A DNA stretch of 64,000 nucleotides, taken from Pseudomonas sp. GM18. Lineage in GTDB: Bacteria > Pseudomonadota > Gammaproteobacteria > Pseudomonadales > Pseudomonadaceae. The DNA is taken from assembly GCF_000282195.1 (NCBI RefSeq), contig NZ_AKJT01000093.1:1-64000 (forward strand), read 5' to 3'. A model generated the notes under the pieces. That model was not told the origin of the DNA and made no database searches. It was given only the letters and a program-made list of their open reading frames with translations. Position numbers and translations under genes: made by a program. The first letter of the stretch is position 1; the number at the start of each line of letters is the position of its first letter. This document shows, one piece after another, positions 26,676 through 35,612 of this stretch.

Positions 26676-26691
26676 TGGCACAATCACTGCA
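26676..26691 (+). promoter_or_regulatory. Putative sigma-54 promoter
   Basis: TGGCACAATCACTGCA has GG and GC separated by 10 bases, as in the -24/-12 consensus TGGCAC-N5-TTGC. The predicted start near 26702 leaves a leader of about 37 bases before the DUF3509 gene. Confidence 0.6.
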
Positions 26692-26738
26692 ACTACCCCT
26701 CCATGTTGCCCTTCAAGCACAAAATGGAGCTGATAGAC

Positions 26739-27017
26739 ATGAGCCTGATCCAGGAAAAATTTTCGTCGCTGTTCTCCAACTTCGAAGTGACCACCCAGCT
26801 CCGGCCGGATGGCGGCATTCTGCTGACCCTGCGCAGCCACGACGGTAAAGTCTTCAAACGTTCGATTTCCTACCAGCAATTGCATGCCGGCGATCAGCTG
26901 TCATGGGTCATCAGCGCGATTCGCCGTGACGTAGCCGAACAGGCCAGCGAACTACCGCAGATTTCCATGCTGCAAAGCCAGCAACGGTTCGCGCTGCCGA
27001 CCTATCACTCGGCATAA
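26739..27017 (+). CDS. DUF3509 family protein
   Basis: 92 residues starting MSLIQEKFSSLFSNFEVTTQ. The family is largely confined to Pseudomonas: a beta-rich middle (GGILLTLRSHDGKVFKRSIS), then the helix WVISAIRRDVAEQAS. No function is known. ATG 26739 has GGAG about 10 bases upstream. It is a single gene bounded by a sigma-54-like promoter and a terminator, which would tie it to nitrogen or stress control. Confidence 0.8.
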   Translation: MSLIQEKFSSLFSNFEVTTQLRPDGGILLTLRSHDGKVFKRSISYQQLHAGDQLSWVISAIRRDVAEQASELPQISMLQSQQRFALPTYHSA

Positions 27018-27040
27018 CCCGTAACAGCGCTATAAACGAT

Positions 27041-27079
27041 CAGGCCGTGAGAGCTTTCGCTTCACGGCCTGAGTTGTTT
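27041..27079. terminator. Terminator between convergent genes
   Basis: CAGGCCGTGA pairs with TTCACGGCCTG, followed by AGTTGTTTC, between the DUF3509 gene and mtnC. Confidence 0.65.
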
Positions 27080-27092
27080 CTACGGCTGATGC

Positions 27093-27776
27093 TTAAAAGG
27101 CAGAAGGATTGATCCCGGCAAAACTGTCCACCGTCACATGCCCTGCCAATTCCCCGCCCTCACGAGCCAGGCCACAGGTTGCCATGCCGGCCGTGCGCGC
27201 CGCGTCCAGTTCCTGAACGATGTCGGACAGAAACAGGATCTGCGAAGCCTCGACGCCAATCGCCTGGGTGATGCGCTGGTAGGACTGCGCTTCGCGCTTG
27301 GGTCCTGAAGTGGTGTCGAAATAGCCGCTGAACAGTGGCGACAGATCCCCCGCCTCCGAACAACCGAAAATCAGTTTTTGCGCCTGAATCGACCCTGAGG
27401 AATAAACAAACAGTTGATAGCCTTCCTGATGCCAGTGCTTCAGCGCTGCAACGGCGTCCGGGTAAACGTGGCCCTTCAACTGCCCGGCCTGATAGCCCTG
27501 CTCCCAGACCATGCCTTGCAATGCCTTGAGCGGCGTGGCCTTGCGGTCTTCGGCGATCCAGCCCAAGAGGATTTCGATAACCCGCTCGACGTCGGCTTGC
27601 GGTTCACCGCCGTCACGACGAACAGCCGCGAGCTGTTCGGCAACGTCAGCACGTTCGGCATTTTCGCGAACGAAGTCCGGCAGGTGTTTGGCCGCGTACG
27701 GAAACAACACGTCGAACACAAAACTCACCGCGCTGGTGGTGCCTTCGATGTCGGTGAGAATCGCTTTGATCGGCAT
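27093..27776 (-). CDS. mtnC: Enolase-phosphatase E1 (methionine salvage)
   Basis: 227 residues from ATG 27776. HAD superfamily: nucleophile Asp in AILTDIEGTTSAVSFV, the YSSGSIQAQKLIFG second motif and ILFLSDIVQELDAA. It enolises and dephosphorylates 2,3-diketo-5-methylthiopentyl-1-phosphate to acireductone. It begins 4 bases after mtnD, so the two are translated from one message. Confidence 0.95.
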   Translation of the reverse strand: MPIKAILTDIEGTTSAVSFVFDVLFPYAAKHLPDFVRENAERADVAEQLAAVRRDGGEPQADVERVIEILLGWIAEDRKATPLKALQGMVWEQGYQAGQLKGHVYPDAVAALKHWHQEGYQLFVYSSGSIQAQKLIFGCSEAGDLSPLFSGYFDTTSGPKREAQSYQRITQAIGVEASQILFLSDIVQELDAARTAGMATCGLAREGGELAGHVTVDSFAGINPSAF

Positions 27777-27780
27777 CGGT

Positions 27781-28326
27781 TCAGTCCTCAAGGCGCGGAA
27801 AGTGGCTGGCGATGTCATCGCCGGTGAAGTTGGCCACCCAGCCTTCGGGGTTGTTGAACAGGCGGATTGCGACGAAATGCGGGTTTTCACCCATGTCGAA
27901 CCAGTGCTTTGTGCCGGCTGGCACCGAGATCAGGTCGTTCTTCTCGCAGAGCACGGCGTACACGTAATCGTCGATGTGCAGGGTGAACAAGCCACGGCCG
28001 GCGACGAAAAATCGCACTTCGTCTTCGCCATGACGGTGTTCATCGAGGAACTTGGCACGCAACTCGGCTTTTTGCGGGTGATCGCTGTTCAGGCTGACCA
28101 CGTCGACGGTGATGTAACCGCGCTCGGTCATCAGCTTGTCGATTTGCTCCTGATACGCGGCGATCACTTCTTCCTGGCTGGCGCCGGGCTGGATTTTCGC
28201 TGCGGCTTGCCAACGGTCGAAGCGCACGCCCTGCTCGGCCAGGGTCGAGGCGATGTCTTCGAAGTGGGTCAGCACCTTGTTCGGCAGGTCGGGGCTGCTG
28301 ACGTGGTAAACGGACAGGCTGCTCAT
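27781..28326 (-). CDS. mtnD: Acireductone dioxygenase
   Basis: 181 residues, cupin fold. The metal ligands are His97, His99 and Glu103 in DEHRHGEDEVRFF, and His141 in AGTKHWFDMG. With Fe2+ it gives the methionine precursor 4-methylthio-2-oxobutyrate. Followed by mtnC and preceded, after a 100-base gap, by mtnB on the same strand. Confidence 0.95.
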   Translation of the reverse strand: MSSLSVYHVSSPDLPNKVLTHFEDIASTLAEQGVRFDRWQAAAKIQPGASQEEVIAAYQEQIDKLMTERGYITVDVVSLNSDHPQKAELRAKFLDEHRHGEDEVRFFVAGRGLFTLHIDDYVYAVLCEKNDLISVPAGTKHWFDMGENPHFVAIRLFNNPEGWVANFTGDDIASHFPRLED

Positions 28327-28426
28327 GGGGCAATTCCTCGGTATCGGCGGCGCCTTCCGGCTTTTTACAGGCCGGTCAGGCAGCGCATTTCATCAGGCGA
28401 TGGGGCGACTTCAGGCGAAGTAAGCC

Positions 28427-29047
28427 TTAACGGTTCAACACGCTGCGAGTCTTCAACTCGCACTCGAACAAAAATTCAAAAGCCTCGATCTGCCGCAGTG
28501 CATCGCTCATGCGCGCGCCCCATGTGTAAAGGCCATGGCCGCGGATCAGGTAGCCGACACAATCAGGGTGGGCGTCGAGCCAAGGCTGCACCTTGGCGGC
28601 CAGCCGCGCAATGTCCTGGTCATTGTCGAAAATCGGCACGCGAACGCAGGACTCATGGGTCGACACGCCGCTGAAGGCTTTTTGCAGTTCATAGTCTTCG
28701 AACTCGATGAAGTCTTCCGGCGTCAGGCGCGACAGTACCGTGGCGTTCACCGAATGGGTGTGCAGTACCGCGCCGATCTCCGGACGCCAGCTATAGAGCT
28801 GAGTGTGCAGCAGGGTTTCGGCGGACGGCTTTTTACCCGGTTCCAGGCTATTGCCCGACAGGTCGGTGGCCAGTACATCATCAAGGCCCAGCTGACCTTT
28901 GTGCTTGCCGGACACCGTCAGCAAGGCTTCGGTCGGCGACAGGCGGGTCGAATAATTGCTGCTGGTGGCCGGCGACCAGCCGCGGCCATACAGAAAGCGC
29001 CCGGCGTCGATGATTTCCTGGGCGAGGTGTTCACGGCTAAGGCTCAT
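28427..29047 (-). CDS. mtnB: Methylthioribulose-1-phosphate dehydratase
   Basis: 206 residues, class II aldolase fold. SSNYSTRLSPTEALLTVSGKHKG at the N-terminus, zinc-binding HTHSVNATVLSR in the centre and IRGHGLYTWG near the end. It dehydrates methylthioribulose-1-phosphate upstream of mtnC. Its ATG overlaps the stop of the MFS gene by four bases. mtnA and mtnP/mtnK are not in this window. Confidence 0.93.
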   Translation of the reverse strand: MSLSREHLAQEIIDAGRFLYGRGWSPATSSNYSTRLSPTEALLTVSGKHKGQLGLDDVLATDLSGNSLEPGKKPSAETLLHTQLYSWRPEIGAVLHTHSVNATVLSRLTPEDFIEFEDYELQKAFSGVSTHESCVRVPIFDNDQDIARLAAKVQPWLDAHPDCVGYLIRGHGLYTWGARMSDALRQIEAFEFLFECELKTRSVLNR

Positions 29048-30195
29048 GGCCTGTCCTCTTGCATACGTGTGGCAATGATAACGGCAGCGGCGAAGGCTGC
29101 GAGACTGGCAATACTAAAGGTCAATGTGGCACCGAGGGCATTCCAGCTGTAGCCGGAATACAACGCGCCCAGCGCGCCGCCGGTGCCGGCCAGTGCGGCA
29201 TATAGCGCCTGGCCCTGCCCTTGCTGGCGCGCACCGAAGCTACGTTGCACGAACTGGATGGCAGCGGCGTGAAAGCTGCCGAAGGTGGCGGCGTGCAGCA
29301 CCTGGGCGAACAACAGCACCCAGAGGAATTCGGCAAACGAACCGAGCAATAACCAACGCAAAGCCGCCAGCAGGAAGCTCGCCAGCAGCACCCGACGCAC
29401 CGAGAAGCGCGCGTGAATCTTGCTCATGAACAGAAACATCAAGACTTCGGCGACCACGCCGACCGCCCAGAGCATGCCGATCAGCCCGCGACTGTAACCG
29501 AGGCGCTCAAGGTGCAAGGTCAGAAAGGTGTAATACGGCCCGTGACTCATCTGCATCAGCGCCACGCACGCGTAAAACGCCAACACCCCGGGACTGCGCA
29601 ATTGCTGGAGGAATCCCTCCCCCGTCAACCGTTCACCCTGAACCGGTTGCGCGTTGGGCACCCACAAGCTGCTGACCACGATACCGGCCATGATCAGCAC
29701 CAGCGCCACCGGGTAAATGTCGAGACTCAGCCATTCGAACAATCGGCCCAGCGCGACCACGGTGATGATGAAACCGATGGAACCCCACAGGCGAATCTGA
29801 CTGTAGCGCGACGTCTGCCCCTGCAAATGCGCCAGGGTGATGACTTCGAACTGCGGCAACACCGCGTGCCAGAAGAACGCGTGCAAGGCCATGACCATCG
29901 CCAGCCACGCGTAGCTTTTGCTGACGAAAATCAGTGAGAAGGTCAGCAAGGTGCAGGCGGCGCCGAAACGCACGATGGCCAGGCGGCGCCCGGTGTAGTC
30001 ACCGAGCCAGCCCCAGATATTCGGCGCCACGCAACGCATCAGCATCGGGATCGCCACCAGTTCGCCAATGCGTGCGGCGCTGAAGCCCAGATGATCGAAG
30101 TACAGCGCCAGAAACGGCGCTGTCGAACCGAGCAAGGCGAAATAGAACAGGTAGAAACTGGAGAGCCGCCAGTACGGGAGCGCCGCCACCGCCAT
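29044..30195 (-). CDS. MFS transporter (HcaT/nucleoside:H+ symporter type)
   Basis: 383 residues with about twelve hydrophobic segments, beginning YWRLSSFYLFYFALLGSTAPFLALYFDHLG, which is the pattern of the phenylpropionate transporter-like MFS group. Translational coupling with mtnB suggests import of a methylthio compound or related substrate; that is inference. It lies 28 bases downstream of aroC. Confidence 0.85.
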   Translation of the reverse strand: MAVAALPYWRLSSFYLFYFALLGSTAPFLALYFDHLGFSAARIGELVAIPMLMRCVAPNIWGWLGDYTGRRLAIVRFGAACTLLTFSLIFVSKSYAWLAMVMALHAFFWHAVLPQFEVITLAHLQGQTSRYSQIRLWGSIGFIITVVALGRLFEWLSLDIYPVALVLIMAGIVVSSLWVPNAQPVQGERLTGEGFLQQLRSPGVLAFYACVALMQMSHGPYYTFLTLHLERLGYSRGLIGMLWAVGVVAEVLMFLFMSKIHARFSVRRVLLASFLLAALRWLLLGSFAEFLWVLLFAQVLHAATFGSFHAAAIQFVQRSFGARQQGQGQALYAALAGTGGALGALYSGYSWNALGATLTFSIASLAAFAAAVIIATRMQEDRP

Positions 30196-30223
30196 CAGAC
30201 TGCAGCGGCTATCAGATCAGCCA

Positions 30224-31315
30224 TTAAAGCTGCCCCAACACCGGAGTGCTCACGCGCACATCGGCATTCTGCCCGCGGTGACGCAGCAAGTGGTCCATCA
30301 GCACGATGGCCATCATCGCTTCGGCAATCGGCGTGGCGCGGATGCCGACGCACGGATCGTGACGGCCCTTGGTGACGACCTCCACAGGGTTGCCATGGAT
30401 GTCGATGGAACGGCCCGGCGTGGTGATGCTCGATGTAGGCTTGAGCGCCAGGTGCGCGACGATCGGCTGACCCGACGAAATGCCACCGAGAATGCCGCCT
30501 GCATTGTTGCTGAGGAAACCTTCCGGGGTCATTTCATCGCGGTGTTCAGTGCCGCGCTGAGCGATGCTGGCAAAACCGGCACCGATTTCCACGCCCTTGA
30601 CCGCGTTGATGCTCATCAGCGCGTGGGCCAGTTCAGCGTCGAGGCGGTCGAAGATCGGCTCGCCAAGACCGGGCATCACGCCTTCGGCGACCACGGTGAT
30701 CTTCGCGCCGACCGAATCCTGGTCGCGACGCAACTGGTCCATATAGGCTTCCAGCTCCGGCACTTTGTCCGGGTCAGGGCTGAAGAAGGCGTTCTCTTCC
30801 ACGGAATCCCAGGTCTTGAACGGGATTTCGATCGGGCCGAGCTGGCTCATGTAGCCACGAATGACGATGCCCTGGGTGGCCAGGTATTTCTTGGCAATCG
30901 CGCCGGCGGCCACGCGCATGGCGGTTTCACGGGCCGAACTGCGACCGCCGCCGCGGTAATCGCGCTCACCGTATTTGTGGTGGTAGGTGTAGTCGGCGTG
31001 GGCCGGACGGAACAGATCCTTGATCGCCGAGTAGTCCTTGGACTTCTGGTCGGTGTTGCGGATCAACAGGCCGATGGCGCAACCGGTGGTGCGGCCTTCG
31101 AATACGCCGGAAAGGATTTCGACTTCGTCGGCTTCCTGACGCTGGGTGGTGTGGCGGCTGGTGCCGGGCTTGCGGCGATCCAGGTCGCGCTGCAGGTCCT
31201 CAAGGGAGATCTCCAGGCCCGGCGGGCAGCCATCGACAATGGCGACCAACGCCGGACCATGGCTTTCGCCCGCGGTGGTGACAGTGAACAGCTTGCCGTA
31301 GGTATTGCCGGACAT
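30224..31315 (-). CDS. aroC: Chorismate synthase
   Basis: 363 residues. Signatures GESHGPALVAIVDGCPPGLEI, the flavin/substrate segment RPAHADYTYHHKYG and GGGRSSARETAMRVAAGAIAKKYL, and DPCVGIRATPIAEAM at the end. It converts EPSP to chorismate and needs reduced FMN. Start ATG 31315. Core aromatic amino-acid gene, head of a likely aroC-MFS-mtnB-mtnD-mtnC transcription unit. Confidence 0.97.
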   Translation of the reverse strand: MSGNTYGKLFTVTTAGESHGPALVAIVDGCPPGLEISLEDLQRDLDRRKPGTSRHTTQRQEADEVEILSGVFEGRTTGCAIGLLIRNTDQKSKDYSAIKDLFRPAHADYTYHHKYGERDYRGGGRSSARETAMRVAAGAIAKKYLATQGIVIRGYMSQLGPIEIPFKTWDSVEENAFFSPDPDKVPELEAYMDQLRRDQDSVGAKITVVAEGVMPGLGEPIFDRLDAELAHALMSINAVKGVEIGAGFASIAQRGTEHRDEMTPEGFLSNNAGGILGGISSGQPIVAHLALKPTSSITTPGRSIDIHGNPVEVVTKGRHDPCVGIRATPIAEAMMAIVLMDHLLRHRGQNADVRVSTPVLGQL

Positions 31316-31445
31316 GCAGGACGCTCCGTGAAATCGAACCTAAAATACGTAATGCGCGCCAGTATACGCAGGCTACCCGACTAGTTCATCCTCGAACCTT
31401 ATGGGTGCCTGCGAGTCCAACCGGCACCTTGTTGATGATGGCGTG

Positions 31446-32399
31446 ATGATGCTGCGAGTTCTAGCCTTGAGCCTTACCTTGTTTACCGGCTTTGTACAGG
31501 CCTCCGTCCTGCAACGCCCGATCAGTCTGGACACGGGGAGCGGCGAGCTTTTCGGCTCGCTGTTGCTGCCCAAGTCCGACACGCCGGTACCGGTTGTCCT
31601 GATCATTTCCGGCTCCGGTCCTACGGATCGTGACGGCAACAACCCCGACGGCGGACGCAACGACAGCCTTAAACGGCTGGCGTGGGTGCTGGCCAAACAC
31701 AACATCGCCAGTGTGCGTTACGACAAGCGCGGCGTGGCGGCGAGCCTTGCGGCCACGCCAGATGAACGCAATCTGTCGGTGGATGCCTATGTGGCCGATG
31801 CCGTGGCCTGGGGGCAGAAGCTCAAGGCCGACCCGCGTCTAGGCAAACTGATTTTGCTGGGTCACAGCGAAGGTGCGTTGATTGCCAGCCTGGCGGCACC
31901 CAGCGTTGATGCTGCGGCGGTGATTTCCCTGTCCGGCAGCGCCCGGCCGATCGATCAAGTACTGCGCCAGCAGTTGAGCAATCGCCTGCCGCCAGCCTTG
32001 ATGCTGCGCAGCAATGAACTGCTCGACAGCCTCAAGGCCGGCCACGTCGACGACAACGTGCCGCCGCAGTTGCAGGTGATTTTCCGCCCCAGCGTGCAGC
32101 CGTACCTGATTTCGCTGTTCCGCCAGGACCCGGCGGCGGCCTTCGCCAAACTGAAGATGCCGGCACTGATCATTCAGGGCAGCAACGACATCCAGGTCGG
32201 CGTGGGTGACGCCAGGGCACTCAAAGCCGCCAAACCGGACGCCGAACTGGCACTGATCGAAGGCATGAACCACGTCATGCGCATCGTGCCTAATGACGTG
32301 AAGCGGCAATTGGCCTCCTATAAAGATCCGCAATTGCCCCTGGCGGCGGAACTCGGCGCGCGAATCCTCGGATTTATTGACGGACTTCGCCCCAGTTAA
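31446..32399 (+). CDS. Exported alpha/beta hydrolase
   Basis: About 317 residues. A signal peptide (MLRVLALSLTLFTGFVQA) precedes an alpha/beta hydrolase: oxyanion/HG-like ISGSGPTDRDGNNPDGG, the nucleophile elbow LGHSEGALIASLA, an Asp in GSNDIQVG and the terminal His in EGMNHVMR. Periplasmic esterase or peptidase-like. Two adjacent ATGs (31446, 31449) are possible starts. The region upstream to 31401 does not look coding. Confidence 0.8.
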   Translation: MMLRVLALSLTLFTGFVQASVLQRPISLDTGSGELFGSLLLPKSDTPVPVVLIISGSGPTDRDGNNPDGGRNDSLKRLAWVLAKHNIASVRYDKRGVAASLAATPDERNLSVDAYVADAVAWGQKLKADPRLGKLILLGHSEGALIASLAAPSVDAAAVISLSGSARPIDQVLRQQLSNRLPPALMLRSNELLDSLKAGHVDDNVPPQLQVIFRPSVQPYLISLFRQDPAAAFAKLKMPALIIQGSNDIQVGVGDARALKAAKPDAELALIEGMNHVMRIVPNDVKRQLASYKDPQLPLAAELGARILGFIDGLRPS

Positions 32400-32486
32400 G
32401 CTCCAGTCCTGAAAAAAACGGCCGATAAGCCTTTGTCGCCAGCGCTATGACTGGCGGCAACAGAGCTTGGACAGGATCTCGCCGTT

Positions 32487-33278
32487 ATGACTGATACCCA
32501 GACTTCACCCGACACCACCGCTGAAAAAGACGCACCGCCAGCGGTCGAGCTGCCGTGGGCGGATGTCCACGTCGAGCACCACAAAATGCTCCGCCTGGCG
32601 CCGCTGCAAACCGACCGTAACACCGGCGGCCGACCGTTGCGCTTTGTCGAATTCGGTTACGCCGAACGCAACAGCAAGGAGCACAGCCTGCTGCGCATGG
32701 CCATCAAGCTGCCAGGCCAACGAGTACGCAAAGAACAGAATCATTTGGACGTGTGGGTCGATCACGCCGCCAAACGCGTGCATTTCGCTCCGGAAAGCGG
32801 CTTGCAGGTCGAGCCGATGAACCGTGGCATCGGGCGATATATGGCATCTCAGGGTGTCACGTGGGCAAAGAAGAGATGGCCCGTCTACACCGTCGACGGC
32901 ACCGACCTGAACAACAAGGATGCGCTGAACGAAGACACCCGTCTGCGCCGCGATCACTTTCTGCGGGTGCACGGTTTTGACGTGGTCTACGCCGATGCCC
33001 AGCATTTGAAGGGCAGCGTTAAAGCGGTGCAGGTCGGTGATTTGCTGGGTGACTGGAACAGCGAAAAGCTGCAACAGGTGGAAATCCTCGAAGCCGCGCA
33101 GATGCTCCAGCAAGCCGAGCAGAACCTGGCGGAACAGGAAGTCAAACTGAAGAAACACGAAGAAAAGGTCAGCAAGTACAAGCGTGAAGACGCCGGGCTG
33201 CGTTTTACCATTACGTGTCTGGTGGCGTTTGCGGTGTTTCAGGCGGGGTTGTTGATCTGGATTGCCACGCATCGGTAA
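32487..33278 (+). CDS. Tail-anchored coiled-coil membrane protein
   Basis: 263 residues. A hydrophilic N-terminus of about 190 residues (GRPLRFVEFGYAERNSKEHSL, NRGIGRYMASQGVTWAKKRWP) leads to a coiled coil (QMLQQAEQNLAEQEVKLKKHEEKVSKYK) and a single membrane helix (TITCLVAFAVFQAGLLIWIA) at the C-terminus. Probably anchored in the inner membrane with a cytoplasmic body. No family recognised. It follows the hydrolase gene after 87 bases. Confidence 0.7.
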   Translation: MTDTQTSPDTTAEKDAPPAVELPWADVHVEHHKMLRLAPLQTDRNTGGRPLRFVEFGYAERNSKEHSLLRMAIKLPGQRVRKEQNHLDVWVDHAAKRVHFAPESGLQVEPMNRGIGRYMASQGVTWAKKRWPVYTVDGTDLNNKDALNEDTRLRRDHFLRVHGFDVVYADAQHLKGSVKAVQVGDLLGDWNSEKLQQVEILEAAQMLQQAEQNLAEQEVKLKKHEEKVSKYKREDAGLRFTITCLVAFAVFQAGLLIWIATHR

Positions 33279-33294
33279 GCGGAATCAAACCCAA

Positions 33295-33326
33295 TTGTGG
33301 CGAGGGAGCAAGCTCCCTCGCCACAA
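33295..33326. repeat. Dispersed palindromic repeat, family 2
   Basis: TTGTGGCGAGGGAGC-AA-GCTCCCTCGCCACAA, a near perfect palindrome between convergent genes. Related elements lie at 54779-54806, 56235-56264 and 62611-62745. Confidence 0.85.
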
Positions 33327-33335
33327 GAATCGGGG

Positions 33336-34244
33336 TCAGACGCGGGAAGCGAACAGCGCCTGATGATCGCGGCACTGCTCTGCTGTCAGCATGAACACCC
33401 CATGCCCACCGCGCTCGAACTCCAGCCAGGCGAAATCGACTTCCGGGTACAGCGCCTCGACGTGAACCTGGCTGTTACCTACTTCGACGATCAGCAAACC
33501 CTTCTCAGTCAGATGATCCGCCGCTTCGGCGAGCATGCGGCGCACCAGGTTCAAACCGTCGTCGCCACAGGCCAGGCCCAGCTCGGGTTCGTGTTGATAT
33601 TCGTCCGGCATGTCGGCGAAATCTTCCGCATCGACGTAAGGTGGGTTCGACACGATCAGGTCGAAACGTTGCCCCGGCAAACCATCGAAACCATCGCCCT
33701 GAACAGTGAACACGCGCTCGTCGACACCGTGGCGCTCAATGTTCTGGTTAGCCACTTCCAACGCTTCGAACGACAGGTCGGCCAAAACCACTTCGGCGTT
33801 CTGGAACTCGTAGGCACAGGCGATGCCGATGCAACCGGAACCGGTGCACAGGTCGAGAATGCGCGCAGGTTCGGCACCCAGCCACGGTTCGAAACGCTTT
33901 TCGATCAGCTCGCCAATCGGCGAACGCGGGATCAGCACGCGTTCGTCGACAATGAACGACAAGCCACAGAACCAGGCCTCGCCCAGCAGGTAAGCGGTCG
34001 GAATGCGCTCTTCGATACGGCGCTTGAGCAAGCTTTGCAGATGAGCCAGTTCGTCGTCTTCCAGACGGCAGTCCAGATAGCTGTCGGCGATTTCCCACGG
34101 CAAGTGCAGCGCACCCAACACCAGTTGACGGGCTTCGTCCCAGGCGTTGTCGGTCCCATGGCCGAAAAACAGATCCTCCCCATGGAAGCGGCTGACGGCC
34201 CAACGGATATGGTCACGCAGGGTACGAAGTCGGGAAGTGGTCAC
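33336..34244 (-). CDS. prmB: Ribosomal protein L3 N5-glutamine methyltransferase
   Basis: 302 residues from GTG 34244 (GGAG eight bases upstream). SAM-binding motif ILDLCTGSGCIGIA at about 129-142 and catalytic N200-P-P-Y203. PRSPIGELIEKRF at 106-118 is the family's linker helix. It methylates a glutamine of L3 during ribosome assembly. Close to aroC as in other pseudomonads, but here two plus-strand genes intervene. Confidence 0.93.
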   Translation of the reverse strand: MTTSRLRTLRDHIRWAVSRFHGEDLFFGHGTDNAWDEARQLVLGALHLPWEIADSYLDCRLEDDELAHLQSLLKRRIEERIPTAYLLGEAWFCGLSFIVDERVLIPRSPIGELIEKRFEPWLGAEPARILDLCTGSGCIGIACAYEFQNAEVVLADLSFEALEVANQNIERHGVDERVFTVQGDGFDGLPGQRFDLIVSNPPYVDAEDFADMPDEYQHEPELGLACGDDGLNLVRRMLAEAADHLTEKGLLIVEVGNSQVHVEALYPEVDFAWLEFERGGHGVFMLTAEQCRDHQALFASRV

Positions 34245-34482
34245 GGGATAAACTCCAGAAAAAACGACTGGCGATTCTAACAGCCAAAAGGCGCCACGAC
34301 GACGCAGGAAAAACACCGTATCAGATGTAGGACTCTTCTATTTTTTTAGCGAGCTATTGAACAGAACGAGTATCTTGACAAGGCTGCAAGCCAGCAACGG
34401 CGGTGCCTACGATGGTAGCGATTCACAGAAGCGCTCAGCCAGAGGACAATGTCGCAAAAGCCCCACCCGAAGGAGCCCCAGA

Positions 34483-35073
34483 ATGTCCGTTCCAAAAACG
34501 ATGTTTCAACTCAGCGGCCGTGGTTACGCAGCGGCCAATCTGGGTCATGCGACCCTTGTCATCATCGATGCCCAGAAAGAATACCTCAGTGGTCCGCTGG
34601 CCCTGAGCGGTATGGATGCTGCCGTCGCGAACATCAAACACCTGCTGGCCGCTGCCCGTGCAGCCGGTCGGCCGATCGTGCATGTGCGTCACCTCGGCAC
34701 CGTCGGTGGGTTGTTCGATCCACAGGGCGAACGCGGTGAGTTCATTCCGGGCCTGGAGCCACAGGGCGACGAAACTGTCATCGGCAAGTTGCTGCCAAGC
34801 GCGTTTCACGGCACCGAACTCTACGATCGCCTGCAACAACTGGGCTCGCTCGACCTGATCGTTTGCGGTTTCATGAGTCACTCCAGCGTCAGCACCACCG
34901 TGCGTGCGGCGAAGAACCTGGGCTTTCGCTGCACCCTGGTGGAAGACGCCTGCGCGACGCGGGATTTGCCTTGCAAGGGCGGGATCCTCAGCGCCGAACA
35001 CGTTCAGCAGACCGAAATGGCGATCATGGCGGACAACTTCGCCACCCTCGCCCTGACCCGCGATCTGATCTGA
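34483..35073 (+). CDS. Isochorismatase-fold hydrolase lacking the catalytic Cys
   Basis: 196 residues from ATG 34483 (AAGGAG upstream). Asp30 in LVIIDAQKEYLSG and Lys102 in VIGKLLPSAF keep two of the three catalytic positions. In CGFMSHSSVSTTVRAA the residue where cysteine hydrolases of this fold have Cys is Ser135. The enzyme may be an isochorismatase-type hydrolase, which does not need Cys, or a Ser variant. Substrate unknown. Start is well marked; the longer frame to 34357 is not coding-like. Confidence 0.8.
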   Translation: MSVPKTMFQLSGRGYAAANLGHATLVIIDAQKEYLSGPLALSGMDAAVANIKHLLAAARAAGRPIVHVRHLGTVGGLFDPQGERGEFIPGLEPQGDETVIGKLLPSAFHGTELYDRLQQLGSLDLIVCGFMSHSSVSTTVRAAKNLGFRCTLVEDACATRDLPCKGGILSAEHVQQTEMAIMADNFATLALTRDLI

Positions 35074-35204
35074 TCGACCGTCGATGAGCGGCCTATACCG
35101 CCGCTCATCCGCAAAAGCCTCTCATTTGCCGTAATTGCCCTAGCCTCAGGAACATCCCGGTCATCTCCCGGTCGAAGGGCCGATACCCATTGAGGAAGGT
35201 CGGA

Positions 35205-35525
35205 ATGAAGTTATCCGATGGTTTTGATGCACGCCGCTTGCGGCCCAAGGGCCAACGCAACTGGCGATTTCGCTTCGGCGCAGCGTTCGCTGCCTTGCTG
35301 GCGATGTGCGGTGTATTGCTGGCGATGGCCGGCGCGGCCAGCCTGCTGGGGCGGCCACCGGCGTTGGGCGAGTTGAATGCCAGCCGGCTGGGCTCGTCGA
35401 TCATTCTGGCGGTGGGCCTGTTCGTGCTGTACCTCGGCGTGATGCTGTGGCGCCGCTGCCGTCGCCGTGCGCGCCAGTCGCGAGAGCTGAACATGGCCCC
35501 GCACCTGATGAAAAAACACGACTGA
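35205..35525 (+). CDS. Small two-helix membrane protein
   Basis: 106 residues starting MKLSDGFDARRLRPKG at ATG 35205, with GAGGAAGG upstream. Two membrane helices (FGAAFAALLAMCGVLLAMAGA and SIILAVGLFVLYLGVMLW) flank a short loop; the C-terminus is Arg-rich and cytoplasmic (RRCRRRARQSRE). No known family. Confidence 0.65.
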   Translation: MKLSDGFDARRLRPKGQRNWRFRFGAAFAALLAMCGVLLAMAGAASLLGRPPALGELNASRLGSSIILAVGLFVLYLGVMLWRRCRRRARQSRELNMAPHLMKKHD

Positions 35526-35612
35526 ATCAAAGGCCCGGCGTTTTGACGGGCCTCAATTGTTATGGATAGCGCTCCGACTTGGGTAAACTGCCCCCCCTTC
35601 GCGGAGGCTGAC

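Noticed and set aside
28327..28426. SAM riboswitch or similar leader in the mtn cluster
   Set aside because: No SAM aptamer motif or terminator-antiterminator pair was visible in the mtnB-mtnD gap.
32505..33272. Long antisense frame opposite the tail-anchored coiled-coil gene
   Set aside because: Rich in His/Arg/Gln as expected for antisense of a high-GC gene, without a ribosome site.
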